Notes: generated from the sequence alone by a model not told the origin. A stretch of DNA of 64,000 nucleotides from CALWZE01 sp036644375 (GCA_036644375.1 JAVXQD010000001.1:62001-126000); one strand, 5' to 3'; shown: positions 9,591 to 18,965, counted from the first letter of the stretch. Translations and numbers: made by a program.

Positions 9591-11378
9591 ATGGACATTT
9601 TTTCTGCTTTTACCATTGCGGGCGGACTTGCGTTTTTTTTGTACGGAATGCATGTTATGTCAGCGGGACTCGAAAAAATGGCGGGTGGCAAGCTTGAGAA
9701 AACCTTGAGGAAAATGACCTCGAACGTTTTTAAGGCGCTTGCGCTCGGCGCGGGAATAACAATTGCAATTCAAAGCTCATCGGCGATGACCGTTATGCTT
9801 ATCGGCCTTGTCAACTCCGGAATTATGGAGCTGTCACAAACCGTCGGAATTATAATGGGCTCGAATATCGGGACGACGCTGACGGCATGGATTCTCAGCT
9901 TGTCCGGAATTGAGAGCAGCAATATTTTTATCAAGCTGCTCAGCCCGAGCGCATTCTCCCCGATTCTTGCGCTTGTCGGCATAATCATGATAATGATGTC
10001 CAAGAATAACCGAAAAAAAGATATAGGAGAAATCCTTATCGGATTTTCCATACTTATGTTCGGCATGGAGCTTATGAAAAATGCGGTCAGTCCTCTTGCG
10101 GACATGCCCGAATTCTCAAGCATGCTCATGATGTTTAAAAACCCGATTCTCGGAGTCTTAATCGGAGCAGTGGTCACGGCTGTAATTCAAAGCTCGGCAG
10201 CATCGGTCGGAATATTGCAGGCGCTTTCGCTCACAGGCGGCATTACCAGCGGTATGGCGATTCCGATTATAATGGGTCAGAATATAGGCACATGTATCAC
10301 GGCGGTCATCTCGAGCATCGGAGCCAGCAAAGCGGCAAAGCGTGTTGCCGTTGTACATATTTACTTCAATGTAATAGGAACAGTGGTAATGCTGTCCGGA
10401 TTGTATGGAATAAACGCGATGTTCCCGCTCGATTTTTTGCATGAGACGATAACGCCTGTCGGCATAGCGGCGGCACACAGTATCTTTAATATTGTTGCAA
10501 CGGCACTGCTGCTTCCGTTCAGTAAATGGCTTGTCAAAATGGCAGAGCTGTCAATCCGCGATGCTTCAAAGGGCAGTGAAAAAACCGACTTTGACATTGT
10601 TGATTACCGTCTTCTCAACACACCGTCAATGGCTATTGCGGAGTGCGACAGGGCAACGGTAGATATGGCAAAGACAGTCCGCGAAACTATAGAACTCTCT
10701 ATTAGCTGTCTTTATGATTATGACAAGGTATCGGCGAAAACAATTGCCGAGCATGAAGATAAAATTGACATGTATGAGGACAAGCTCGGCTCGTATCTTA
10801 TAAAGGTTCGCGGAGATTTGTCTGACGCCGACCGAAAAAAACTCTCGCAGCTTCTGAAGGCGATAGGGGATCTTGAGCGGATGGGCGATCACGGTGAGTC
10901 TATACTCGACGGCGCCGGCGAGCTGCACACAAAGTCAATTCGCTTTTCACAGAATGCACGCGGTGAGCTTGCGGTGATAGAGGGGGCAATTCGCGAAATT
11001 GTCGACCTTACCGTCAACTCATTTGCGCTTGACGACCCCGAGCTTGCAGCAAGAGTAGAGCCGCTTGAACAGGTTGTCGACAGGCTTAAGGAGGAGATTC
11101 TTGCGCGTCATATCGAGCGCTTGCAGCGTGGCGAGTGCACAATTGAGCTGGGCTTTATTCTCTCCAATCTGCTGACAAATTACGAGCGTATCTCAGACCA
11201 CTGCTCCAACATAGCCGCCGGTGTCATCAAAACGGACAACAGTGCGCTGGCGATGGATATTCATGGCTATTTGAACGAAATAAAGAGTGGTCACGAGACA
11301 TTATTTGAAAAGCAGTATAATGAATATATGGACAGATATCAACTAATGGCAGATTCCGCAGCTGCCGAAAAAGTGTAA
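9591..11378 (+). CDS. Na/Pi cotransporter family protein with PhoU-like tail
   Basis: A 595-aa protein. Residues 1-320 form the duplicated NptA/SLC34-type sodium-phosphate symporter core, with the QSSSAMTVMLIG and QSSAASVGILQA repeats that hold the paired QSS motifs. Residues about 350-580 form a cytoplasmic PhoU-like helical domain (DLERMGDHGESI and NYERISDHCSNIA), the usual partner domain in Firmicutes. It should take up phosphate driven by sodium, or export it. The start is set by a run of six G directly upstream of the ATG. A terminator follows. Confidence 0.93.
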   Translation: MDIFSAFTIAGGLAFFLYGMHVMSAGLEKMAGGKLEKTLRKMTSNVFKALALGAGITIAIQSSSAMTVMLIGLVNSGIMELSQTVGIIMGSNIGTTLTAWILSLSGIESSNIFIKLLSPSAFSPILALVGIIMIMMSKNNRKKDIGEILIGFSILMFGMELMKNAVSPLADMPEFSSMLMMFKNPILGVLIGAVVTAVIQSSAASVGILQALSLTGGITSGMAIPIIMGQNIGTCITAVISSIGASKAAKRVAVVHIYFNVIGTVVMLSGLYGINAMFPLDFLHETITPVGIAAAHSIFNIVATALLLPFSKWLVKMAELSIRDASKGSEKTDFDIVDYRLLNTPSMAIAECDRATVDMAKTVRETIELSISCLYDYDKVSAKTIAEHEDKIDMYEDKLGSYLIKVRGDLSDADRKKLSQLLKAIGDLERMGDHGESILDGAGELHTKSIRFSQNARGELAVIEGAIREIVDLTVNSFALDDPELAARVEPLEQVVDRLKEEILARHIERLQRGECTIELGFILSNLLTNYERISDHCSNIAAGVIKTDNSALAMDIHGYLNEIKSGHETLFEKQYNEYMDRYQLMADSAAAEKV

Positions 11379-11416
11379 AGAACGCTTGCCGGCAATTTCG
11401 GATATCGGGTAAAGAA

Positions 11417-11460
11417 AACAGGATTCCAATCATTTATATTGATTGGAATCCTGTTTTTTT
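11417..11460. terminator. Bidirectional terminator
   Basis: A perfect 16-bp inverted repeat (11417-11432 and 11440-11455, core CAGGATTCCAATCA) with a 7-nt loop is flanked by T runs on both strands. It lies between the phosphate transporter and a convergent gene, so it can end transcription from both sides. Confidence 0.92.
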
Positions 11461-11508
11461 GCACGCTGCGCAAATGCATGTGCTGCAATATTGAGCTGTT
11501 TCAAAAAA

Positions 11509-12033
11509 TCACTTTTTTATAAAACCGTTATAGACGTATTTCGTTTCCTGAACCATTATAAAAGCTTTTTCGTCAAATTTGCGCACAAGCTTTTTGAGTT
11601 CCTCAAGACGCCTGTTTGGAATTTCGCAGAACAGCATATATTTTTCTCCGCAGAACTCGGATTCATTTACGTCAATTACCGATACGCCATAGCCCTCTGC
11701 ACGTATCGCAGAGACAAGACCGTTATTTTTGTTAGTGGTTACTATCTGACAGGTGATGTTTCCCTTGATAAATCGGTGAGAAACAAGTCCTCCGGTAAAG
11801 GTACCGGTTGCAAAGCCCGCAGCATATGCAATAGCTGTCGGGAGTCCGTTTCCGTCAACGGTAAGAGCCTCACGTACCACCAAAAACCACATCAAAGCTT
11901 CAACAAAGCCCATCATTGCGGCATATCCGGGTTTTTCCTTGACGGTCAGAACAGTTCGGACAGTTGCGAGAGTAACATCAACTATGCGGCAAAAAAAAAT
12001 TTGCAGGCAAATAACAAATACTGACATTGTCAT
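11509..12033 (-). CDS. UPF0316/DUF2179 family membrane protein
   Basis: A 174-aa protein with an N-terminal membrane part of about three helices (DUF5698-like, with FCRIVDVTLATVRTVLTVK) and a C-terminal soluble DUF2179 domain (about residues 90-165, beginning CQIVTTNKNNGLVSAIRAEGYGV). The family is widespread in Firmicutes and has no firm function. DUF2179 also ends the YitT-type protein at 21870-22736. The Shine-Dalgarno (GTGAAG) is weak. The gene is single, convergent with the Na/Pi transporter. Confidence 0.85.
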   Translation of the reverse strand: MTMSVFVICLQIFFCRIVDVTLATVRTVLTVKEKPGYAAMMGFVEALMWFLVVREALTVDGNGLPTAIAYAAGFATGTFTGGLVSHRFIKGNITCQIVTTNKNNGLVSAIRAEGYGVSVIDVNESEFCGEKYMLFCEIPNRRLEELKKLVRKFDEKAFIMVQETKYVYNGFIKK

Positions 12034-12157
12034 AGCTTCACCGATACAATCCTTTTCAATTTGTTGATGTTAATGGTAACACACCGAAATTGTTAATTCA
12101 AGACAAAGGATATGAATGAACTGTGATTATTTTGCCATAAAGACGTTTGATTGATTT

Positions 12158-13012
12158 TCAGCTTGCGGTATTGACACTGATGCTGCCGACCCCCGACTCA
12201 ATAGCAATACGGTTAGGTGCATTATTGATGCCGTCCTGCTTTTTAACGATTCCGAAGGACTCACTGCCGTTTATCGAAATATCACCGAGTCCCTGCATGC
12301 AGTCAAAGGAATAGTTATCCGCACTGTCAGTGAGATTCAATTCAATCTCACCTACGCCGCCTTTGATTTTGCTCTTCCCCCGCAAAACTCCGGAAAAAGA
12401 AACGCTACCCGCACCGTTTTGAAGCTCCATGTTAGAAAATTCACAGTCGGAAACAATAAATTCACCCACAGCAATGTCGAAATCGCACTCCGAGGCAGAG
12501 CAGTCTGTAATGGTCACAGCTCCTGCGCCATGAGAAATTTCAATTTCGTTTGCCGAAACTCCATCCATGCTTATCTCACCAACTCCAAGCTCAATATCAA
12601 TTTTGTTCAGGCCGGTGGCAGCTACATATATATTTATGACGGAATCCGTGTCTTTAGCAGAGGATAACAAATGATGGCCGAAGCTTCTGTGCTTATAACC
12701 CTTTTGCAGTATTTTAAGCTCGCCGGTTGCTTCATCATAGGAGCATATAATATCGCCGTGCTCAGAATCAGCAGTCTCTACGGCAAAATGGTCATCGGGA
12801 ATGAAGTTTATATTTGCTCTGCCGATTTCAAGCTTGACTGAGGAAAGTCCTGACAAATCCAAATTCAGAGCTTCGGGGTCAGATATCGCCGTGCTGCCGG
12901 TATAGCTCGATCTTGAGGTTATAAATCCGACGCCCAATACGATTGAACCAATCAGGACGAGCACGAGTCCAATGATAATCAGTGTGAACATGACCTTATT
13001 GCTGCTTTTCAT
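12158..13012 (-). CDS. DUF4097-type membrane-anchored beta-repeat protein
   Basis: A 284-aa protein with one N-terminal transmembrane helix (VMFTLIIIGLVLVLIGSIVLGVGF) and an extracellular right-handed beta-type region of short repeats (GVGEISMDGVSANEIEISHGAGAVTITD and similar), as in DUF4097/DUF2807 putative adhesin or sensor modules. Its ATG overlaps the stop of the upstream HAAS gene by 4 nt (ATGA), which indicates translational coupling. In Firmicutes the PadR-HAAS-DUF4097 trio recurs as an envelope-stress-like module, with the HAAS and DUF4097 proteins in the membrane and PadR as regulator. The exact role is not known. Confidence 0.85.
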   Translation of the reverse strand: MKSSNKVMFTLIIIGLVLVLIGSIVLGVGFITSRSSYTGSTAISDPEALNLDLSGLSSVKLEIGRANINFIPDDHFAVETADSEHGDIICSYDEATGELKILQKGYKHRSFGHHLLSSAKDTDSVINIYVAATGLNKIDIELGVGEISMDGVSANEIEISHGAGAVTITDCSASECDFDIAVGEFIVSDCEFSNMELQNGAGSVSFSGVLRGKSKIKGGVGEIELNLTDSADNYSFDCMQGLGDISINGSESFGIVKKQDGINNAPNRIAIESGVGSISVNTAS

Positions 13013-13881
13013 TTTTTAATTGACCTCGCTTTTAATTTGTTAAATAGTTTTGCGCAAAGCTTTCCGACGGTCCTGACAAGCCAAACGGTAAACAGCATCA
13101 GCAGTGGAATCAGTGTCAGTGCAAGCCCGAACATGACAAGAGACGCTCCAAACGAAACAAAACCCGCTCCATGAGTTACAAAGCCGATAAGGGATATAGC
13201 CGAGCCGCCTATCAGCGCTGCGATAACCGCAAAAAACGAGACAATCAGTGCAAAACAAACGGCCAAAAGCAATACAATAATCGCGATGGCGATTCCGGCG
13301 AGAGGCAGGGCCACGGGAAGTGCAAATATCCCGAGAATAACATACCAAATCGCGGAAAGACTGCTTTTTCTGCCCTCCTCCGTAGTGTATGGAGACTGAG
13401 GCGAATAAGCCTTCGGGTTATTGCCGCCGTTTTCGAGTGGGGGTGTCACAGGAGAGACAGGTGCCCCGGCCTGACCGTAAACAGAGCTGTAGGTTCCCCG
13501 TGTGTAGCCACTGCTTGTAAAGTCGGGCGGCAGGGCTGTATCTGCCTGTTTGGAAGCAGTTCTTTTTGCCTCGCTCTCATCTTGTATATAGTTGGGAAAG
13601 CTATTTGCGGGCATATCTGAAACAAGACCCGAAATATCAGGAGCAGGCTCGGTGCTGAGCCGATAAAGAGAGGCGGACTTTTGACTGAGCGACTGTGCCG
13701 AAAATTCCGCATTAAGCTGTGCTGCCAAACGCGCCGGAGAGCCGAGAGCCGAAACGGCATCGGCATCGCTTTGGGCATCTTCAAAGTATTCCGTATAAAA
13801 CTCGATTGCCTCATTTAAGTCGTCTTCGGGAAGTCGACTTAATCTTGAACGAAGCTCGGAAAGATATTCGCTTCTTGTCAT
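13009..13881 (-). CDS. HAAS-domain (DUF1700) membrane protein
   Basis: A 290-aa protein. Residues 1-60 form a helical HAAS/DUF1700 domain (MTRSEYLSELRSRLSRLPEDDLNEAIEFYTEYFEDA). A Pro/Ser-rich linker follows to about residue 165, then about four transmembrane helices, and a basic end (KLFNKLKARSIKK). The gene starts 5 nt after the PadR stop; its GAGGAG Shine-Dalgarno is part of the last PadR codons, so the two are coupled. HAAS domains are thought to signal between PadR regulators and membrane partners. Confidence 0.87.
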   Translation of the reverse strand: MTRSEYLSELRSRLSRLPEDDLNEAIEFYTEYFEDAQSDADAVSALGSPARLAAQLNAEFSAQSLSQKSASLYRLSTEPAPDISGLVSDMPANSFPNYIQDESEAKRTASKQADTALPPDFTSSGYTRGTYSSVYGQAGAPVSPVTPPLENGGNNPKAYSPQSPYTTEEGRKSSLSAIWYVILGIFALPVALPLAGIAIAIIVLLLAVCFALIVSFFAVIAALIGGSAISLIGFVTHGAGFVSFGASLVMFGLALTLIPLLMLFTVWLVRTVGKLCAKLFNKLKARSIKK

Positions 13882-13886
13882 AGCTG

Positions 13887-14195
13887 TTACTCCTCTTCAA
13901 GCAGAACCGCGTCTACTTTTTCTTTATAAATTTTCCATTCCTGCCTATAAGACATGTTCTGCGCTTTGCCCTCATCGGTCAGGGTGTAATACCTGCGGTT
14001 GCGCCCCATATACGGCTCGTCGTATGTGTCGAGAAAGCCGTTTTTTTGAAGTCTGCGCAGCACCGGGTAAAGAGTTGATTCCGATATGTCGATCATTTTC
14101 CTCACTTCCTGTGTCAGTGCGTATCCATATGCGTCGCCGCGCGACAGGACAGAAAGCACAAACGCATCAAGCAAGGCTGTATTGACTGTGAACAT
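13887..14195 (-). CDS. PadR family transcriptional regulator
   Basis: A 102-aa winged-helix regulator of the short PadR class (ALLDAFVLSVLSRGDAYGYALTQEVRKMIDISESTLYPVLRRLQKNGFLDTY, then the wing and a dimerisation helix). The ATG at 14195 is preferred to 14210 because GGAGGTG lies 5-6 nt before it. It is the first gene of an operon with the HAAS and DUF4097 membrane proteins. Autoregulation through the inverted repeat just upstream is likely. Confidence 0.92.
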   Translation of the reverse strand: MFTVNTALLDAFVLSVLSRGDAYGYALTQEVRKMIDISESTLYPVLRRLQKNGFLDTYDEPYMGRNRRYYTLTDEGKAQNMSYRQEWKIYKEKVDAVLLEEE

Positions 14196-14218
14196 TAATA
14201 CACCTCCCATATACTATC

Positions 14219-14247
14219 AACAATATTATATGATGTACAATATTGTT
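14219..14247. promoter_or_regulatory. Inverted repeat upstream of padR, candidate operator
   Basis: The half-sites AACAATATT (14219-14227) and AATATTGTT (14239-14247) form a perfect 9-bp inverted repeat with an 11-nt spacer containing ATGTAC. It lies 24 nt before the PadR start, where a PadR dimer would be expected to repress its own operon. Inference from position and symmetry. Confidence 0.5.
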
Positions 14248-14257
14248 TGTCAAGTCA

Positions 14258-14296
14258 AATAAAATATAGCGCAGCAGATTAACTGCTACGCTATAT
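14258..14296 (-). terminator. Terminator of the RND-tetR operon
   Basis: The near-perfect arms 14264-14277 and 14283-14296 (ATATAGCGCAGCAG) with a 5-nt loop are followed on the minus strand by a TTTTATTT tract. It lies downstream of the TetR gene and upstream of padR. Confidence 0.82.
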
Positions 14297-14363
14297 AGTC
14301 CAACTTTGAGTGGGCGCTACAAAGCGCGCCAACTTTTATAAAACAGAGAGCAGGCGTCAGCCA

Positions 14364-14987
14364 TCAACCGAGTGACTTGACAAACATCTCATACGCGAAA
14401 TCCTTGGCGCTGTCGAGAAGGCGAGGCTCACCGCAACACCCGCTTGTGTGCTGAACATATGAGGCAATCATGCCATTAAAAACAAAATGCGAGTAATCAC
14501 TGCCTGCCGGTTCTCTCAAAACTCCCTCTGAAAGGCCGAGCTTGACCAACATGTCACAAACTGTCACCGAATTGTGAGTGCACATGAGGGAAATCTCCCG
14601 AGTCTGAGCCGATGGAGGCATTTTTTCCTTTTGCATCAGAGATGACATCAGCGACCACAAGCTCGGAACCTGATTGCTAAAAACCCCGGCTGCGTTGTCA
14701 AGCAGCGCAAAAGCGGTGCTTTTAAAAGGCAGTCCGCTATCAAATATTGTCTTAAGCTCAGAAAAGCCCTCATTCAATTTGTATATGACAGTCTTTCCGA
14801 TAATCTGTTCCTTGCTCTCAAAATATTCATATACCGTGCCCTTGCCGATTCCTGCGGCGGCGGCAATGTCGGAAACTTTAATGTCATACAGCTTGCTGCC
14901 CTCGCTCAAAAGCTTCATAACACCGTCCATCACAGCAATCTCTTTGGGTGAATAGCTGTTAAGCACGATAGGTAAACTTTCATTCAT
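14364..14987 (-). CDS. TetR family regulator of the adjacent RND exporter
   Basis: A 207-aa repressor. The N-terminal helix-turn-helix is typical (DIAAAAGIGKGTVYEYFESKEQIIGKTV, about residues 42-70); the C-terminal ligand-binding half is divergent, as usual. It starts 3 nt after the RND stop, with GAGGAGGAATAAGCT as leader, so it is the second gene of the exporter operon. The perfect palindrome at 18834-18853, upstream of the exporter, is its likely operator. The RND substrate or a related compound is the likely inducer. Confidence 0.92.
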   Translation of the reverse strand: MNESLPIVLNSYSPKEIAVMDGVMKLLSEGSKLYDIKVSDIAAAAGIGKGTVYEYFESKEQIIGKTVIYKLNEGFSELKTIFDSGLPFKSTAFALLDNAAGVFSNQVPSLWSLMSSLMQKEKMPPSAQTREISLMCTHNSVTVCDMLVKLGLSEGVLREPAGSDYSHFVFNGMIASYVQHTSGCCGEPRLLDSAKDFAYEMFVKSLG

Positions 14988-14990
14988 AGC

Positions 14991-17900
14991 TTATTCCTCC
15001 TCAACGTCAACGGGTTTCATAGGGCGTCGGTGCAGCATGTCATACATGACAGGAACAACAATGAGTGTCAGCGCTGTGGCATAAGTAAGACCGCCGATTG
15101 TGACAACCGCCATCGGCTGTGTCATTTCCGCCCCGCTTCCGATTCCGAGTGCCATTGTGCTCATTGCGAGAATTGTAGTGAGAGCAGTCATTAATATAGG
15201 ACGAATTCGTGTGCGGCCGGTTTCGATAAGTGCCTCGCGCTTGTTCATGCCCTCAAGGCGAAGCTGATTTGCGTAGTCTACAAACACGATGCCGTTGTTG
15301 ACGACGACGCCCGCAAGGACAAGAAATCCGAGCATTGCAATAACCGACAGCTCCATGCCGCATGCCCACAGCAGCAAAAGTCCGCCTGTGAACGCGAGTG
15401 GTATTGTGAACAGAACAATGAAGGGTGAGAGCAGACTTTGAAACTGTGCGACCATAATAAGATAGATAAACACAATTGCAAGCAGCACCATCTGCACAAG
15501 ATCTCCGAGAGCCTGATTGATAGTTACATTTTCACCCTCCGTCTCAATAGTGCAGCCGACAGGAGGGATATAGCCCTCAAGGGCCTTGTCGACATCGCGG
15601 CTCACAATGCCGATATTATACCCGTCCGCAATTGCTGCGGTTACACTGTTATAGCGTGACTGGTTTTCTCTCTTGACAGCGTTGACGCTCTTTACCTGAG
15701 AGACATCCGCAATTTCGCTGAGACTTATCTCAACCTCTTCTTTTTCCTGATTTGTACCCTTGAATTTAAAGCTGTTGAGGTTATCGGGAGTTATTTTTGA
15801 GGTTTTGTGATTTACTATCACAACGGGATAATTGCTGTCTCCGGACGAAAGAGTCGTGCTGTCTGTCTCTTTGCTCAGCGCCGATGCGATATCGGAATAG
15901 ATCTGGGCGACCGTCAGATTGTATTTCATCGCCGCATCCTTGTTGACGGTTATGCGCAGCTCGGTGTCAGCCTCCTCATAGCCCGTTGTTATTTCGGACA
16001 ATCCCTCGACCTTGCCCAGAATACCCGCGATTTGATTAGAGGCGAGCATCAAATCATCCATGTTGTTTGATTTGAGCAATATTGAGATCCCCGAGCCGCT
16101 CAGCATAGACATGTCCATTGTTGAGGATTGAACGGAAAGCTCTCCGCTCAGATCCTTTGTGTTATCGTAAATCATGCGCTCGACATCCTTGTTGGAGAGG
16201 ACTCTGTCCTCCTTTAAAAGAATATAAAAGGACATGCTGTCGGAAGATCCTCCGCCCATGGAGGAGCCCATGCCGCCGGACAGCGCACCGACATATTCCA
16301 CATCGTCAATCTCAAGAATTCTGTCTGATACCTCATCCGCGAGCTTGGCTATATCGACGCCCTTATCATTTTTGGAGACCGAGAGTGTGGCGCTCATCTG
16401 CTCGCTGTTCATTTCAGGCATAAATGCCGTACCCATAACAGTGACTCCGAACACGGCGATAATCAGCAGTGCGGCCGCACTGCCCAACACCGCAGCACGG
16501 TGATTCAAAGCCCAGCGCAGAACCGCTTCATAGCGGTTGACAAAGCGGACGAACAGCCCGTCCTTTTTTTCTGCGGTATGCCTCAGCATAAGAGAGGACA
16601 TTGCAGGAACAAGAGTGAGAGCAACCAAAAGGCTCGCAAACAGGCTGTACGCTATTGTAAGCCCCATATCGGCAAACAGCTGTCTCGTCATACCCTCGGT
16701 GAAGACTATCGGCAAAAAGACGCACACCGTTGTGAGTGTCGACGCAAAAATTGCGCCGGAAACCTGCTTTGCTCCCTCGACCGCCGCTTTTTTCGGCGGA
16801 GTTCCGCTGTTGCGCATTCTATAGATATTTTCAATGACGACTATGCTGTTGTCCACAAGCATTCCGACGCCCAGAGCAAGACCCGAAAGGGAGATTATAT
16901 TGAGTGTGACATTGCTGAAATACATCAGCGTGACTGCAAACATCAAACTGATGGGTATACTGCACGCGATGATAAAGGTGGGCTTAAAGTCCCGCAGGAA
17001 TAAAATCAAAACCAAAATGGCAAGCAACCCGCCAAAAGCGAGGTTTTCGAGCACACTGCCGACAATGATATCTATGTAATCACCCTGATCCATAAGGGGG
17101 GTAATGCGCAGTTCGGGTTCCTTTGCGCACAGAGTTTCAATCGTATCCGCAATTTTATCGGATACGTCTGCGGTTGATGCGGTGCTCTGTTTTTGAAAGG
17201 AGAGTACTATGCCGTCGCTGCCATTGATTTTTGCATAGCTGCCGTCGCTGCTGTTTTGCAATGACACGGTTGCGACATCCTTTATTCGGATATCTCCGGT
17301 TGATTTAAGCGAGAACAGGAGCGTGTTTTCAAGCTCCTCCATTGATTTGTAGACATCTCCGACCTTGACAAGGAACTTCTCGCCGTTATCCTCAAGATAT
17401 CCGGCGGGCATGCTGAAATTTTGCGCCGTTAAAATTCCGCTTATCATTTTTTCAGTTATGATATTTGACAAATCTGCCTGCTCAAGAGCATCGTCACGTG
17501 ACTTTTCAAATTCGGTAATGCCCTCATCGATTTGGGATTTTCCGGAAATTATCTGCGCCTGAGCTTTTGCAAGCTCGGATGTGGCAGTCATCTGCCCGCT
17601 CTGAATTTGGGCAAACCCGTTTTTCGCCTGTTCAAGTCCGGATTGCAAGGACGGCTTCATCGCTGTTATAACCGCCATTCGAGTGTCGATATTTCTCAGC
17701 TCAACGTCAATTTCAGCGGTGCGCGAGGCGAATTTATCTATTTGGGGCTGGATAGTCGGATAAAACACCTTTGACCCTGCGAGGGTCATGTTAAGAAGCT
17801 GGTCGTTAAGCGGTATTCCGCTGCTTTGAGCGGACGATATCACTGTTGCCCAGTTAGCTTTAAAAACGGCGTCATCGGTGACAGTCAGGATATTACCGGC

Positions 17901-18791
17901 CCCGCCGAAAGCGTTATCAATAATCGCCTTTAAGCCCTGCATGGCCTTGCCGGCAGCGTCTGTGCCGGTTTTTTCCATCTCAAACGCTTTTTTCTGAGAG
18001 CTTAAGGTCGTCTCCTCTGCGAGCAGACCATTTACATTGGCAATTGCATTTGTTATTTCCGCGCCGGCATTGGCCAGTTTGTCCTGAGCGGTTGAGGCAC
18101 CGCCGTCAAGCTGCTTTTGTGCGCTGTTAAGGGAGTATTTTGCACCGAGAAGCTTTTGGTACGCCTCATCAAGTGTGCCCTCAAGGTCGTCCTTCACAAG
18201 GTCATTGAGCTTGCTTATTTTCGCGAGATCGAGCGAAACCTTAAGAGTTTCATCACTCAGACCCGACGCAGAAACGGAAGCGACTCCGTCAATTCGCTCA
18301 AAGCTCGGCACGACGGTTTCTTTGACGTATTTTACTACCTCGGCAGTGTCCGCCGCTTCTCCCATATCCACGCTTGCCACCATTATCGGGAGCATATCCG
18401 GGCTTATTTTCAAAAACATCGGTGTGCCGACCGAGTCGTCAAGCTGTCCCGAAACGAGGTCAATATTATTTGAAATAGCGATCACCGCGCTGTCCATATT
18501 GGTTTCCTGAGTGAATTCAAGGGTGATCTGGCTCATGTTTTCAAGAGATGATGAGGATATGTTTTTCAGACCGCTGGTTGTGCCCAGCACAGCTTCAAGC
18601 GGCTTTGTAACCGCGGCCTCCACCTTCTCGGGGCTGGCTCCGGGATATGGGGTGATTACAACGACATATGGAAGCTCAAGGCTCGGCAATAGATCCGTTG
18701 TCATATTCAAAAATGAAATGATTCCGAGCACGATAATAAGAACAACCGCAACAAAGACGGTATATGGCTTTTTCACACTGTATTTTGACAT
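14991..18791 (-). CDS. RND (AcrB/SwrC-like) efflux permease with helical insertion
   Basis: A roughly 1266-aa inner-membrane exporter. The twelve-helix RND plan is clear: N-terminal helix (YTVFVAVVLIIVLGIISFLN), porter domains with YPGASPEKVEAAVTKPLE, the central helices with LGVGMLVDNSIVVIENIYR (the proton-relay Asp region), and a repeat in the C-terminal half ending VVVNNGIVFVDYANQLR. Gram-positive relatives such as SwrC are about 1060 aa; the extra length is one helical stretch at residues about 205-440 inside the first porter half, between KISKLNDL and ILTAQNFSMPAGYL. ATG 18791 has GAGG 6 nt before it; ATG 18803 is an alternative. The start of the TetR gene follows by 3 nt. Confidence 0.92.
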   Translation of the reverse strand: MSKYSVKKPYTVFVAVVLIIVLGIISFLNMTTDLLPSLELPYVVVITPYPGASPEKVEAAVTKPLEAVLGTTSGLKNISSSSLENMSQITLEFTQETNMDSAVIAISNNIDLVSGQLDDSVGTPMFLKISPDMLPIMVASVDMGEAADTAEVVKYVKETVVPSFERIDGVASVSASGLSDETLKVSLDLAKISKLNDLVKDDLEGTLDEAYQKLLGAKYSLNSAQKQLDGGASTAQDKLANAGAEITNAIANVNGLLAEETTLSSQKKAFEMEKTGTDAAGKAMQGLKAIIDNAFGGAGNILTVTDDAVFKANWATVISSAQSSGIPLNDQLLNMTLAGSKVFYPTIQPQIDKFASRTAEIDVELRNIDTRMAVITAMKPSLQSGLEQAKNGFAQIQSGQMTATSELAKAQAQIISGKSQIDEGITEFEKSRDDALEQADLSNIITEKMISGILTAQNFSMPAGYLEDNGEKFLVKVGDVYKSMEELENTLLFSLKSTGDIRIKDVATVSLQNSSDGSYAKINGSDGIVLSFQKQSTASTADVSDKIADTIETLCAKEPELRITPLMDQGDYIDIIVGSVLENLAFGGLLAILVLILFLRDFKPTFIIACSIPISLMFAVTLMYFSNVTLNIISLSGLALGVGMLVDNSIVVIENIYRMRNSGTPPKKAAVEGAKQVSGAIFASTLTTVCVFLPIVFTEGMTRQLFADMGLTIAYSLFASLLVALTLVPAMSSLMLRHTAEKKDGLFVRFVNRYEAVLRWALNHRAAVLGSAAALLIIAVFGVTVMGTAFMPEMNSEQMSATLSVSKNDKGVDIAKLADEVSDRILEIDDVEYVGALSGGMGSSMGGGSSDSMSFYILLKEDRVLSNKDVERMIYDNTKDLSGELSVQSSTMDMSMLSGSGISILLKSNNMDDLMLASNQIAGILGKVEGLSEITTGYEEADTELRITVNKDAAMKYNLTVAQIYSDIASALSKETDSTTLSSGDSNYPVVIVNHKTSKITPDNLNSFKFKGTNQEKEEVEISLSEIADVSQVKSVNAVKRENQSRYNSVTAAIADGYNIGIVSRDVDKALEGYIPPVGCTIETEGENVTINQALGDLVQMVLLAIVFIYLIMVAQFQSLLSPFIVLFTIPLAFTGGLLLLWACGMELSVIAMLGFLVLAGVVVNNGIVFVDYANQLRLEGMNKREALIETGRTRIRPILMTALTTILAMSTMALGIGSGAEMTQPMAVVTIGGLTYATALTLIVVPVMYDMLHRRPMKPVDVEEE

Positions 18792-18833
18792 CAGATACCT
18801 CATCGAAGAACGCTTTAATCGTCATTATATTTT

Positions 18834-18853
18834 CCGACCGACCGGTCGGTCGG
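18834..18853. promoter_or_regulatory. TetR-type operator palindrome
   Basis: CCGACCGACCGGTCGGTCGG is a perfect 20-bp palindrome built from GACC/GGTC steps. It sits 43 nt upstream of the RND start, where repression would act. Palindromes of this composition are common operators of TetR/AcrR regulators, and a TetR gene is the next one in the operon, so it is very probably the autoregulatory site. Confidence 0.8.
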
Positions 18854-18921
18854 CGAACAAAAGCAATTATAGCACTTGAAATAAAGTATATCAATGAACA
18901 AGTTATGAATTTTTATGTTTG

Positions 18922-18965
18922 AAAAAAAGACCGCGGCAACACCGGTTTCGGTGCCGCTGCGGTCT
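18922..18965 (-). terminator. Terminator after the MFS gene
   Basis: On the minus strand an imperfect GC-rich hairpin (18928-18965, outer arms AGACCGC and GCGGTCT) is followed by seven T. It lies between the MFS gene end and the RND promoter, both on the minus strand, and insulates the two. Confidence 0.8.
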
